Below the pieces are notes generated by a model, which searched no databases, was not told where the DNA came from, and worked only from the letters and a program-made list of their open reading frames with translations. Both the position numbers and the translations under genes were made by a program. This document shows, piece after piece, positions 46,990-58,330 of a stretch of 64,000 nt of DNA (the first letter of the stretch is position 1; the number at the start of each line of letters is the position of its first letter). The DNA is from Lamellibrachia satsuma (taxonomy: Eukaryota > Annelida > Polychaeta > Sabellida > Siboglinidae), in contig BSQZ01000006.1 in the NCBI GenBank assembly GCA_033239005.1, positions 13,005,662 through 13,069,661 of the forward strand. The letters are read 5' to 3'.

Positions 46990-47815
46990 TTTTTGCAAGC
47001 GCACCGATCTCAGCTCCCTTCCCGATCCCGATATACGTGCTACGTCATCGCTTTTGTGTTTACATGATCGGGGCCGGGTCGATGAGATAGGGAAAACACT
47101 GATCTCGCAGGTTCAATCGGTTAGTGGTCTCCTTATCTATAGTACGTCGAAATTATGCTTGAATAAAAAATCTACAGCAAGTGTACATAAGTCTGACGTT
47201 GACTGATTAGCTGCCCTATTTTAGTTGCCAATGGGCTCAGTGCATTGGAAAAAAGAGTTTTAAGTGCACACTGTCTATGCCTATGGCTTTGGTAAACAAA
47301 AGTACACGAAACCATCGACGGCACCGTAGACTTAGATTTAGACATTGCAGTGTAGATCAGTCCTATAGTATAAACTAGACCAAAATTTCCAGCTGAAGTG
47401 TACTGAAATGATGCACAATGCAGAAACAAACAGTTATGGTGAACATTCTATATTGTTTTTTTTATAAAATATATACTTGAGTTTCCTAACTTCGTCTTCG
47501 ACTCGTGCATCTTTTGTTTTGTTCGCATATGAAAGGTTAGTGCAACTATCCGACTATTTTCATAAATAAATTCATATTTTGTTGTGATACGATGACCACA
47601 ACTGCAACTATCAGCTCAGCATAAACATTGACCTGCAATGACCAACCGCTAGTTACAGAAGATAAAATACCGCATTGCAACGGTATTGTGGGACGCACGA
47701 ATTTGGGACATAAACAAGTGTTTTTATTTTACATACTTTCAGATATTTTGAATATTTCTTGTTCTGCTTAAAATACAAATAATAAACGTCCAAACATAAA
47801 CGAAGAGGACAACAC
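46990..47815. other. No gene seen
   Basis: AT-rich DNA between the SINE and the truncated LINE; no match to the other copies of unit D was found here. Confidence 0.45.
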
Positions 47816-47819
47816 AAAA

Positions 47820-50319
47820 ATTAAAAAACGCTATAAAGGAAGTTAGTAAAGGGGAATGTATCATAATGGGAGATTTTAACCATGGACACATACAATGGAA
47901 TTCTCTAGAGAGCACAGGGATTGAGGACCAACAATTTCTATTTTTAATCCAGGATAGCTTTCTTACTCAGCACGTACTAGAACCAACCAGGGGAGAAAAT
48001 GTATCAGATATAGTTTTGTCATCACAAAAAGAATTAGTGGACAATGTAAAAATATTTGAACCATAATCATATACATTTTGACATTTTGACATCAATGTAA
48101 AATCAGAAAGTAAAAATAAGAAAACGTACAAGAGAAACTTCCACAAAGGTATATAATATATATGAGAAAATACTTAGCAAAGCTAGATTGGAATAACATG
48201 CTGATGAATAAGACCGCAATTGAATGTTGGAATATTCTAAAATATGAAATTGAGAGTATCATCGATAAATTTGTTCCCTTCCAAAAACAAGGAAAACGGT
48301 GTAGAAAGAAACACTTGTCAAAAGAGGCTATTAGAAAAATAATGCTAAAACAAACTATGTGGAGGGTTTATAGGCGTACCAGAAAGGAAGAAGACTATGT
48401 AAAATACAAAGAGGCACTTAATGCAGCTACAACTGAAATCAGACAATCTAAAAGAAGCTATGAGCAAAAACTAGCATGTAACATAAAAAATTACAGCAAG
48501 AGTTTTTATGCATATGTCAGGAGTGAACAAAACGTACAAGACAAGGTTGGACCTCTAGAAGACAGTGCTGGAAATATAATATCACAGGGGTTTTAATGGC
48601 GGAAGACCTAAATGGTTACTTCAGTTCAGTGTTTACAAAAGAAGATATTAGTTCATTACCAGTTGCTGATGCTAAATTTCAGGGGGCTAAATCTGACTAT
48701 TTAGGTCCGTTAGTTGCAACTCCAGAATTGGTAGCTAAGAAAATAAAGGCAATGAAGGATAACAAATCACCGGGAGTGGATGGGATTCCTCCAAAATTAC
48801 TAATGGAAACAGTAGAACAAATCAGTATACCACTTGCAAGAGTAATCAACTTGTCATTAAAAGAGGGAGTTGTTCTGTTTGAAAGGAAAGAAGCAAACAT
48901 CATACCATTATTTAAAAAGGGTTCGAGAAATAAGTCAGAGAATTACAGACCAGTGAGTTTAACGTCAGTGATTTGTAAATTATTAGAAAGGTTAATTAAA
49001 GACCATATGGTGGACTTCCTCGTTAAGCATAAATTATTAAATTCATCTCAACATGGGTTCCTTAAAGCGAGGTCATGCTTAACAAATATGTTATGTTTTT
49101 TGGAAGAAATCACTAAGTGGATAGACGTGGGATCGCCAGTAGATATTATCTACTTAGATTTTCAGAAAGCTTTTGACAAAGTGCCACATCAAAGATTACT
49201 ACTTAAATTAAAAGCCCATGGTATCGGGGATAACATAACTGACTGGATAGAACAATGGCTGACTGACAGAAGACAACGAGTTGTAGTAGATGGAGAAGTT
49301 TCAAATCGGTTTTGAGTGGGGTACCTCAAGGATCAGTATTAGGACCTATATTATTCTTAATTTATATCAATGACTTGGACGACAGTATAACAAGTAACAT
49401 ACTGAAATTTGCGGATGACACAAAACAGTTTAGAAAGGTTAATACTGATGGTGATAAACAACATTTACAAAACGATCTAGACAGATTAGTGAAATGGTCT
49501 GAGAAATGGCAGATGTTGTTCAATTTTGGGAAATGTAAATGCCTATATACAGGACATGGGAAATTTAATGTAAACTATAAAATGGGAGGTACTGTTCTGG
49601 GTACTACTGTAAAAGAAAAGGACTTAGGAGTTACAATAAGTGCTGATATGAAAGTTTCAGAGCAGTGTGATATTGCAGCTTCAAAAGGGTAATCAAATTC
49701 TTGGATTGATTAGAAGGAACATAACATACAAGGGAAAAAAGTTAATTATACCTCTTTATAAAGCAATAGTTAGACCTCATTTAGAATACTGTATACAAGC
49801 ATGGAGACCATATCGTAAGAAGGATATAGATACGCTTGAACGCATACAAAGGAGAGCAACTAAAATGATTCCAGAACTGAGAGACCTTAGTTATGAAGAA
49901 CGCCTGAAAGAATATGATTTAACAACTCTAGAGACAAGGAGGTTAAGAGGAGATCAGATTGAAGTTTTAAAGATATTGAATGGGTATCAAAATATTGATA
50001 GAAATATGTTTTTCTCACTCAAGAAGGATAGCAGAACTAGAGGACATGAGGTAAAATTAGTAAAGGATCAATGTAGATTGGACATTAGGAAGCACTCGTT
50101 CTCACAGAGGACAATAAATGAATGGAACAAATTGTCTACAGATTGTGTAACTGCTAGCAGCGTGAATATGTTTAAAAACAAGGTTGACACTTATCTCAGG
50201 AGGGTGGGTTATAAGTAGATGAACATTGTTGGACTCTCGATAAGCCAATGGCTTCCTTGTCCACTTGCCATATGGGCCTTTGGCTTGGATGGCAAATCTT
50301 ATTAAACCTTGTTAAACCC
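47820..50319 (+). mobile_element. 5'-truncated LINE, same family as 7.7-11.6 kb
   Basis: The copy begins inside the ORF2 endonuclease and ends with the family tail (TTGGACTCTCGATAAGCCAA, then CTTATTAAACCTTGTTAAAC, 50,298-50,317). It is clearly diverged from the first copy, so it is a different subfamily or an older insertion. It lies between copies 1 and 2 of unit D. Confidence 0.92.
47835..50218 (+). pseudogene. LINE ORF2 (endonuclease C-terminus plus RT), broken
   Basis: Endonuclease blocks from CIIMGDFNHGHIQWNS (47,858) to a stop at 48,064, with the SDHN block lost in a damaged stretch near 48,065-48,150. Then KHLSKEAIRK, a stop at 48,594 after NIISQGF, SPGVDGIPPKLL (48,770), NYRPVSLTSVICKLLE, YLDFQKAFDKVPHQ, a short deletion and stop at 49,313, SGVPQGSVLGPILFLIYIND (49,315), FADDTK (49,412) and, after a one-base shift near 49,685, IRRNITYKGKKLIIPLYKA through FSQRTINEWNKL to the stop at 50,216. 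The RT catalytic residues are intact. Comparison with the 7.7-kb copy locates the frame breaks in both. Confidence 0.88.
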
Positions 50320-50580
50320 AAAAACTATTTATGCAAGATCTAAGATTTTGGCATGGTTATTCTCCATTATTTGTAGATGCTAGACTTACTACTGTATATA
50401 AATTCTCCCACAATCTGCCATTGGCATTGAATATGAGATTGAGCAATCGAATGAGTTTAACAATAAAACATGTTAGAACACAAATAAATCTTATTTGGAT
50501 CAGTAACACACCTACATATATGAGAACTTTTAAACATCTATGTTATTGGTAAATAGTTAAAAGTGGAATATGTATAGCAG
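50320..50580. other. No gene seen
   Basis: Short AT-rich segment between the LINE end and the start of unit D copy 2. A 73-codon open stretch has no recognisable motif. Confidence 0.4.
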
Positions 50581-50583
50581 CCT

Positions 50584-51070
50584 AAAAATAAAACAAATTT
50601 ATGACATTAATTGTTTGAATGAAATAAGAATGAAGATCGCTTGACTAGGCATAAACTATGTGTGAAACGTTATCATCAATATTTGTAGAAAAATAAAAAC
50701 AACACAGAAAAAGTCGACTGCACCATTGTAGGTGCATTTGTGACACTTGTCGTCATCATTACATTTGAAATGTGCTACAGGAAGAACTGCATTGATGACA
50801 ATTACGACATTCGCATTCTATACATTGGAAACCATCATTTTTTATACAACCAAGATCGCTCGTTAAGCCACTAGGAAGATTTTTTTAGAAAGAACATGGT
50901 CTACTTGTGTCTTGTTAATGTAAGATAAATCTGACAATCTTGATGATTTAGATGAGACAGACAAAGGAGATGACGCTCTGTGCAAGAACACTTTCGTTCA
51001 GTGGTTTGTTGAGGAGTTGAAGGAGTACATAATTACTTGAGCAATGCTCCAACTGGAGATCTGTCAGACG
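50584..51070 (+). repeat. Duplicated unit D, copy 2
   Basis: Close match to 27,655-28,133, starting at AAAACAAATTTATGACATTA and running through the membrane-helix exon to CAATGCTCCAACTGGAGATC. Copies 1 and 2 are more like each other than like copies 3 and 4. Confidence 0.9.
50689..50874 (+). CDS. Candidate 3' exon, one membrane helix, copy 2
   Basis: Follows a TTTGTAG acceptor-like site. The frame is open for 61 codons: KNKNNTEKVDC, then IVGAFVTLVVIITFEMCY, a basic border and a polar tail ending DRSLSH. The start of the exon is one base longer than in copy 1, so the splice phase differs and this copy may no longer be usable. Confidence 0.3.
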   Translation, partial: KNKNNTEKVDCTIVGAFVTLVVIITFEMCYRKNCIDDNYDIRILYIGNHHFLYNQDRSLSH

Positions 51071-51365
51071 GTGGGGCATGGTAGCTGGTGGGGCATGGTA
51101 GCTGGTGGGGTATGGTAGCTGGTGGGGCGCAGTAGCTGGTGGGGCATGATAGCTGGTGAGACGCAGTAGCTGGTGGGGCATGGTAGCTGGAGGGACATGG
51201 AAGCTGGTGGGGCATAGTAGGTCAATGTTTTGCACCTACATTTACACATGTAGCTGGTAGGTCATGGTAGGCTTACTATCTACATTTTATACCTACATTT
51301 AGACACGTAGCTGGTGGGGCGCAGTAGCTGGATGGGCATGGTAGCTGGTGGGGTGCGGTAGCTGG
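51070..51365 (+). repeat. Short 17-bp minisatellite, copy 2
   Basis: About 10-12 units of GCTGGTGGGGCATGGTA type in two blocks, separated by a non-repeat stretch (51,218-51,308) holding two versions of the CTACATTTTATACCTACATT-like interruption also seen at 28.3 kb in the giant array. Confidence 0.92.
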
Positions 51366-51612
51366 AGGTTGGGGTTGATCGTCGATTAGTGTGAAGGATG
51401 GTCAATCGAGCGGACCAGGGTTCTAGTCCACCTGCTGCTATTTTGAAACTTGGAGACAATTTAAGTCACTTAACATTGCCTAGATGTCTTTCGGAAGAGG
51501 TCCCTTCTGCCTGATGTCTATGTAAGGGGAAGTAAAAGATCCCACACAGGGGGTAGATGCATGTTGTGGACTCACACTCAGGGTGGTGGTCTACATCTCT
51601 AACCCAACAATG
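51366..51612 (+). mobile_element. tRNA-SINE, copy next to short minisatellite 2
   Basis: The tRNA-like head includes TTAGTGTGAAGG (A-box region) and GGTTCTAGTCC (B box with one change). The body matches the 46.8- and 55.4-kb copies through CTACATCTCTAACCCAACAA. A minus-strand open frame over the SINE is incidental. Confidence 0.82.
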
Positions 51613-51771
51613 TGCGAATTGACCCAGCTTGACAATATTCATGTCGCATTTATGATTAGATGTGATTAACAGAGACGTGAGCTGTAATGGAAGATGTGGA
51701 TTGACACAAAGTCTGCATCCTGGGAAAGGAGCTGCTGCATGCCGTACGAGATGGATGTGCACATTCATGTC

Positions 51772-52018
51772 GTTGTTTGGATCATACCAATGTGCTGCCA
51801 AGGAAATGCACCAATGATTTGAGAACCAACATGTTTCACTTATTGTACAGGATTATTTCCTTACTCAGGAGGTGTTAGACATAGTTTTATCTTCTCAAAA
51901 AGAATTGCTTGATAATGAGGAATTACACAAAACTTTGAGTATCAGTGATCATAACCAAGTTCATTTCTATATAAAATTAAAATCACAGAATAAATGTAAA
52001 AAGGAATGGAGGTAAAAT
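51772..52018 (+). mobile_element. Repeat block R plus LINE endonuclease fragment
   Basis: After block R (CAATGATTTGAGAACCAACA), 51,856-52,016 encodes a piece of the LINE endonuclease: QDYFLTQ, then LDIVLSSQKELLDNE and LSISDHNQVHFYIKLKSQ, ending KKEWR. About 10 codons present in the other LINE copies (HVLEPTRGGN in the 7.7-kb element) are missing between TQ and VLD. The same fragment with the same gap is at 59,357-59,527. Confidence 0.8.
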
Positions 52019-52019
52019 G

Positions 52020-53870
52020 TCCACAAAAGAAAAGATGAGAAAATACATGGATTAAAAAAATAATATATATTATTATAGCACCCTTTCTAGCCTTATTTGC
52101 TCAAATATGCTTAATTAATTTTTTTTTATTTATTAATTAAAAAAAATAACATGTAATCGATACTAAAAAGTATTTTCAATCAAATTAAAAACTATCTCTA
52201 AAATGTCATTAAAATCATTAAAATGTCATTAAAACTCCAGCTAATTTAACATAAAATGCCTGACAAAATCCTGGACAAGGGCACCTGAAGCAACAACCTG
52301 CTCTGTGAGCGAAGTATTGTTCATGGATTATAAGGTGTCAGTGTGTCCTTCATGTAGGATGGTCCTTCATGGTGATCATGGACATCAAAAAATCCTATAT
52401 CCTATCTCGTCACATTGGTACCTATTTTAGTTTTTTGTTTGTAGTGAGGAGGGATGGCCAGAAACCGGGAGTCTCCAGGGTGACCCAAAGGTGAGGTATT
52501 CCAGACACCCACATCCAGAATGTTGTGATTGTGGTGGATGTGACAAAATATTGTGTGTGTTATTTTAATTTGTTACGATTGTGAGTATTCTTACACAATG
52601 CCTAGTTCGAATTTCAGAGGAATCCAAACATTAACGAGACGACCGATTAACGATTGGCAAATGTCACCAGAAATATCACTGACATTGTTCAGCATTCTCC
52701 TGTCACATGAGTCATCCGTCATTGACAACTAAGGGCTAGGCACATTGACAAGCTGAAGAGCGTCTGCACTATGCGAGAAATGAAACTGTTTAAAATGTGG
52801 AACACCTAACTTCAGCAGCACCCTTTTTGATGTTGATGGTATTGAATGTTCTGAAAATAGATTTCAACATAATATCTCTGATTAAAATAATGAATCCATG
52901 CAACTTCCCACAACACGAGCAGTGTTATGGCCACCATGTCATACAATAACATTAGTATCAACATGTTCGCAAAACAATAAAACCCCTGAGAATCATCAAC
53001 ATAAACTGCCAATCAATAAAAAACCAGAATGCTGAATTTATCTCAGTTATTAACATGTCCAAATGGTAATGTCGGATGGTTTTATACCCTTGTTAATATT
53101 TTTTATATCTGTACATACTGATATACAGTGCGTGATGCTTCTTGTTTAGTCAGATAGTTTACCTCAGCCCTGCTACTGGGTCCTTGGACCAGATGGAATT
53201 GAATTAAATAAATAAAATGAAAAACAACTTCATTACATTCTAGTACAGATGTGAAGCAAATAATGAATATGGCCTAGAACGGTTTGAAATATCAATAGGA
53301 AGAGTGATGAAAAAAGCAAGACAATGCACAATGTGTTGCCATGGTGACAATGACAATTATCATTATTATTTGTAGTGATCTAATGGCTATATATGGTGCC
53401 ATCCTAACCATAGTGGTTATGCCCAATTGGCCCATCACGTCATTATAATAAACTAGTCTAAGGAGACAAAAGAACATAGAAAGAGGTGAGTGGGCCTCTG
53501 TGCCTGGGACGAGCTATGTCCTATGGAGAGTGGCTCATCACTCAATTTGCCAACTGCTTCCATCTTTGTCCAACAGGAAGAAAATCATTATAGTAAATAA
53601 CTCTAAATAACTGCCATGATGTTTTTTTAAAAACCTCGCCAATCCACCTTTGGAGTGAAATGTTTTCTCCACGAATGGGTCACTGCCCCAGATTTTTGTT
53701 CATGCATCCCAAGTCTTTTCAGAAAGATATTTTCATCCTGCCTAGCTCTGCAGATGCTGGAATCATGACTGCAGATCCTTTTCAAGACGAAGACCTTTGT
53801 GGTTCCCACACTAGAAGAGGACATTCGTAGAGTTAATGCATCTATATTTTGGTTAGGATGAGAACAAATC
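52020..53870. repeat. Unit D middle part, first of two copies
   Basis: Noncoding DNA duplicated at 55,885-57,610: AAATAACATGTAAT, GACATCAAAAAATCCTATAT (52,382 and 56,108), AAAGCAAGACAATGCACAAT (53,312 and 57,054), then a TCTTTTCAGAAAGA segment (53,717 and 57,467). A minus-strand 61-codon frame (53,292-53,477) is identical in both copies, as expected for a recent duplication, and shows no recognisable motif. Confidence 0.85.
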
Positions 53871-53874
53871 TCAT

Positions 53875-54062
53875 AATAATAATGATGATGATGAAGATGA
53901 TGACGATTATGAGATAGAGTATCTCTGAGTCTCCCAATGATGAGGAGGAACATGATGATGAGAATGAGTCTCATGACGATGAGACAGAGTATTTCTGTAT
54001 AGTAAGAATATATAGATTGGAATTTGCAAGAAAGACAATCACACATCCACGAACATGGAATG
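53875..54062 (+). other. Acidic open stretch duplicated at 57.8 kb
   Basis: From about 53,934 to a TAA near 54,100 the plus strand reads NDEEEHDDENESHDDETEYF followed by CIVRIYRLEFARKTITHPRT and WNALITLLTCLLET. The same frame is open at 57,820-57,991. Nearly all base differences between the two change the residue, so there is no sign of selection for the protein. It is preceded by (GAT)n-like low-complexity DNA. Confidence 0.3.
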
Positions 54063-54119
54063 CACTGATCACACTGTTGACGTGCCTACTCGAGACGTAA
54101 AAACAAACTAAAAACTGAG

Positions 54120-55220
54120 ATCGCTGAGGTTCATTAAGAGGTAAGGACAATCGACAAACAATTCACCTCGAGTATTCAAAGGCGACTTTATAGTTACCTC
54201 GTGCAATTCAGAAAATTTTCGAAGAGAGAAAAAGAACTTGACAAGTTCTCTTATGATGGAGACAACTCCAAATTCCAAAACAAAGGAAACAACAAGAAAT
54301 TCCCACATGATGGAAACAATGAATTCCTATGTGATGGAAAAAAGACAAGTGTGTTTCGCATAGCAGCGACAACGAGACGTCCAATAATAAACGATAAGTA
54401 CTGCATATTTGTTTGATTGTGTCATCAAAACCATGTTACATGTCTGGCTATCACCTTTGTTGGGCATAAGTGTATTTTCAACTGTGCTATGATCCCATAC
54501 CAGATATTTCAATATGAATGTTCACCATAATGAAGATGTATAGTATAATGAAGCCTCGTATGATGTTTACTGGTTACTAAATCTCCTCCAGCCAGCGCTG
54601 AGGATAACAAAAATGTGATATTTATAACTTAAGCTACTTAAAATGGTGGCAATCAGCAAATGTAAAACAAAATTTATGACATTAACTGTTTGAATGAAAT
54701 AAAAATAAAGATTGCTGACCTACCGGGTGGTAGGCATAAACTATGTGTGAAATATTATCCTCTTTGCAGAAAAAGAAAAACAACAAGACGCTGACCGCAC
54801 TACGGTAGGTGCGTTTGCGACATTTGTCATCATCATTACATTTGGAATATGCTACAGGAACAGTTTTATCGATGACACTCATGACATTCGTATTCTACAT
54901 GTCAGAAACCATCAATTTCTAAACAACTGAGATCGCTTGTTGAGAGACTAGGAAGGTTATTCAAGAAGAAACAATGGTCAACAACCCAGCTTATGCTTTC
55001 ATTTATCTTAGGAGTGCCGTGTATTAGCAGCTTAACCACCAGTTTCTCGTCAATGCAAGACAAATCAGACAATCTTGAGGATTTAGATGAGACAGACAAC
55101 GGAAATGACACTTGGTGCCTGACTTGGTGGAATACAAGAACCCCCTGGTTTAGTGCTTTGTTGAGGAGTTGAATGAGTACGTAATTACCTGAGCAATGCT
55201 CCAACTAGAGATCTGTCTGA
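54120..55220 (+). repeat. Duplicated unit D, copy 3
   Basis: Same block order as copy 1: GGTTCATTAAGAGG, ATGGAAACAATGAATTCCTA, TTATGACATTAACTGTTTGA, membrane-helix exon, AGACAAATCAGACAATCTTG, GTGCTTTGTTGAGGAGTTGA, then the minisatellite. Confidence 0.9.
54770..54930 (+). CDS. Candidate 3' exon, one membrane helix, copy 3
   Basis: Preceded by a good acceptor (TTATCCTCTTTGCAG). Two bases complete a codon, then 52 codons run to TGA: KEKQQDADRTT, the hydrophobic VGAFATFVIIITFGICY, a border R-N-S, then IDDTHDIRILHVRNHQFLNN. The tail is seven residues shorter than in copies 1 and 2 because a CAA codon there is TGA here. Phase is the same as in copies 1 and 4. Confidence 0.4.
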
Positions 55221-55395
55221 TGGTGGGGCATAGTAGCTGGTGGGACGCGGTAGCTGGTGGGGCATGGTAGTTGGTGGGACACGATAGCTGGTGGGGTATG
55301 GTAGCTGGTAGGGTGTGGTAGCTCGTGGGGCATGGTAGCTGGTGGGGTGTGGTAGCTGGTGGAACATGGAAGCTGGTGGGGCGTGGCAGTTGGAG
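55221..55395 (+). repeat. Short 17-bp minisatellite, copy 3
   Basis: About 10 units of the same 17-bp minisatellite, starting after ATCTGTCTGATGG, directly comparable with the start of the other three arrays. Confidence 0.93.
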
Positions 55396-55625
55396 GGTGC
55401 AGTTGATCGGCGATTAGTGTGAAGGACTGTCAATCAGGCAGACCAGGGTTCGAGTCCACCTGCTGATATTTCATAACTTGGAGGCAATTTCATTCACTGC
55501 ACTTTCGGAAGAGGTCCTTTCTGTCTGATGTCTATGCAAGGGGAAGTAAAAGATCCCACTCAGGGGGTAGATGCGTGTTGTGGACTCACACTCAGGGTGG
55601 TGATCTACATCTCTAACCCAACAAT
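55396..55625 (+). mobile_element. tRNA-SINE, copy next to short minisatellite 3
   Basis: Best preserved of the three array-linked SINEs: TTAGTGTGAAGG in the A-box region and a perfect B box GGTTCGAGTCC (55,447-55,457), then AACTTGGAGGCAATTTCATT, CTTTCGGAAGAGGTCC, AAGTAAAAGATCCCACTCAG and CTACATCTCTAACCCAACAA. Confidence 0.85.
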
Positions 55626-55787
55626 TGACCCTTCTTGACAATATTCATGTCGCATTTATGATTACATGTGACTAACAGAGATATGAGTTGCAATGGAAGA
55701 TGTGGAGTGAGACAAAGTCTGCATCCCGGGAAAGGAGCTGCTGCATGCCGTATGAGATGGATGTGCACATTCATGTCGTTGTTTGGA

Positions 55788-57615
55788 TCATACCAATGTG
55801 CTGCCAAGGAAATGCACCAATGATTTGAGAACCAACATTTTTTACTTACGCATAATTAATTTTTAAGTTTATTAATTAAAAAAATAACATGTAATGCATA
55901 CTAGAAATATTTTCAATCAAATTAAAAGCTATCTCTAAAATGTCATTAAAATGTTATTAAAACTCAAGCTAATTTAATATAAAATGCCTGACACAATCCT
56001 GGACAAGGGCACCTGAAGCAACAACCTGCTCTGTGAGCGAAGTATTGTTCATGGGTTGTAAGGTGTCAGTGTGTCCTTCATGTAGGATGGTCCTTCATGG
56101 TGATCATGGACATCAAAAAATCCTATATCCTATCTCGTCACATTGGTACCTATTTTAGTTTTTTGTTTGTAGTGAGGAGGGATGGCCAGAAACCAGGAGT
56201 CTCCAGGGTGACCCAAAGGGGCGGTATTCCAGACACCCACATCCAGAATGTTGTGATTGTGGTGGACGTGACAAAAATATTGTGTGTGTTATTTTAATTT
56301 GTTACGATTGTGAGTTTTCTTACTCAATGCCTAGTTCGAATTTCGGAGGATTCCAAACATTAACGAGACGACCTACTAACAATTGGCAAATGTCACTAGA
56401 GATATCAGTGACATTGTTCAGCATTCTCCTGTCACGAGTCATCTGTCATTGGCAACTAAGGGCTAGGCTCATGGTCAAGCTGAAGAGCGTCTACACTATG
56501 CAAGACACTCATGAAATTGTATTAAATGTGGAATGCGTAACCTCAGCAGCACCTTTTTTGATCTTGATGGTATTGAATGTTCTGAAAATAGATTTCAACA
56601 TATCTCTGATTAAAATGATGAATCCATGCAACTTCCCACAACACGAGCAGTGTTATGGCCACCATGTCATACAATAACATTAGTATCAACATGTAAAACA
56701 ATAAAACCCCTGAGAATCATCAACATAAACTGCCAATCAATAAAAAACAAGAATGCTCAATTTATCTCAGTTACTGACATGTACAAATGGTAATGTCGGT
56801 TAGTTTTATACCCTTGTTAATATTTGTTATATCTGTACATACTGATATACAGTGTATGATGCTTCTTGTTTAGTCAGATAGCTTTCTTCAGCCCTTCTAC
56901 TGGGTCCTTGGACCAGAAGGAACTGAAATAAATAAATAAAATGAAAAACAACTTCATAATTATATATGTGCCTATTACAGTCTAGTACAGATCTGAAGCA
57001 AATAATGAATATGGCCTAGAACAGTTTGAAATATCAATAGGAAGAGTGATGAAAAAAGCAAGACAATGCACAATGTGTTGCCATGGTGACAATGACAATT
57101 ATCATTATTATTTGTAGTGATCTAATGGCTATATATGGTGCCATCCTAACCATAGTGGTTATGCCCAATTGGCCCATCACATCATTATAATAAACTAGTC
57201 TAAGGAGACAAAAGAACATAGAAAGAGGTGAGTGGGCCTCTGTGCCTGGGAGGAGATATGCCCTATGGAGAGTGTCTCATCACTCAATTTGCCAACTGCT
57301 TCCAACTTTCTCCAACATGAAGAAAATCATTATAGTAAATAACTCTATATAACTGCCTTGATGGTTTTTTAAAAACCTCGCCAATCCACCTTTGGAGTGA
57401 AATGTTTTCTCTGCAGGCGAATGGGTCATACTGCCCCAGATTTTTGAGTTCATGTGCATCCCAAGTCTTTTCAGAAAGAAACTCATTTTCATCCTAAGCC
57501 TAGCTCTGTCAGGGAATGCTGGAATCATGTCACTGCATGAATCTTCTGTTAGTCAAGACGAAGCTCAACTGCAATGCGGTTGTAGTGTTCCCACACTAGA
57601 AGAGGCATAACCAGG
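55788..57615. repeat. Block R plus unit D middle part, second copy
   Basis: Starts with block R, lacks the LINE endonuclease fragment found at the matching place at 51.86 kb, and then follows 52,130-53,870 closely, differing by small insertions (for example around 57,410-57,540). Confidence 0.85.
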
Positions 57616-57739
57616 ACGTTCGTAGAGTTAATGCATCTGTGTTTTGGTTAGGATGAGAACAAATCTCATCATGATAATGACGCTGGTGAAGATGATGACA
57701 ATTATGAAACAGAGTAGCTTTGTAGACTGACTGAGGAGA

Positions 57740-57991
57740 ATTAGTCTCACTATGATGATAATGATGATGACGATGGTGAAGATGATGATGATGAGACAGT
57801 ATCTCTGTAGGTTGATTGAAGAGAATGATGAGGAGGAGGAATATGATGATGAGAAAGAGTCTCATGACAATGAGACAGAGTATCTCTGTATAGTAAGAAT
57901 ATATAGATTGGAATCTGCAAGAAAGACAATCACACATCCACGAACATGGAATGCACTGATCACACTGTTGACATGTCTATCCAAGACGTAA
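57740..57991 (+). other. Acidic open stretch, second copy
   Basis: An 80-codon open stretch: Met-rich low-complexity start from (GATGAT)n, then ENDEEEEYDDEKESHDNETE, YLCIVRIYRLESARKTITHP and a hydrophobic end. Counterpart of 53,934-54,100. No known family. Confidence 0.3.
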
Positions 57992-58330
57992 AAACAAACA
58001 AAACTGAAATCGCTGTGGTTCATTAAGAAGAAAGGACAATCGATGAAAATATCACCTCTAGTATTCGAAGGCGACTTCTTAGTTCCCTCGTGCAATTCAG
58101 CAAATTTCCGAAGAAACAGAACACATCCATCAACATGGAATGCATTGATCACACTGTTGACATGTCCACTCGAGACGTAAACAGAAACTAAAAACTTAGA
58201 TCACTGAGGTTCATTACGAAGAAAGGACAATTGACAAACATATCACCTGAAATATTCGAAGGGGCTTTATAGTTACCTCGTGCAATTTAGCAAATTTTAC
58301 GAAGAGAGAAAGAGAACTTGACGAGTTCTC
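57932..58330 (+). repeat. Local tandem duplication of about 195 bp
   Basis: ACACATCCACGAACATGGAA at 57,932 and ACACATCCATCAACATGGAA near 58,127 each begin a segment that runs through GGTTCATTA...GAAGAAAGGACAAT and the TTCGAAGG...TCGTGCAATT stretch. Copy 3 of unit D has this segment once. Confidence 0.8.

Noticed and set aside
53292..53477. 61-codon minus-strand frame, identical at 57,034-57,219
   Set aside because: Identity follows from recent duplication of the whole segment; no motif or start context supports a gene.
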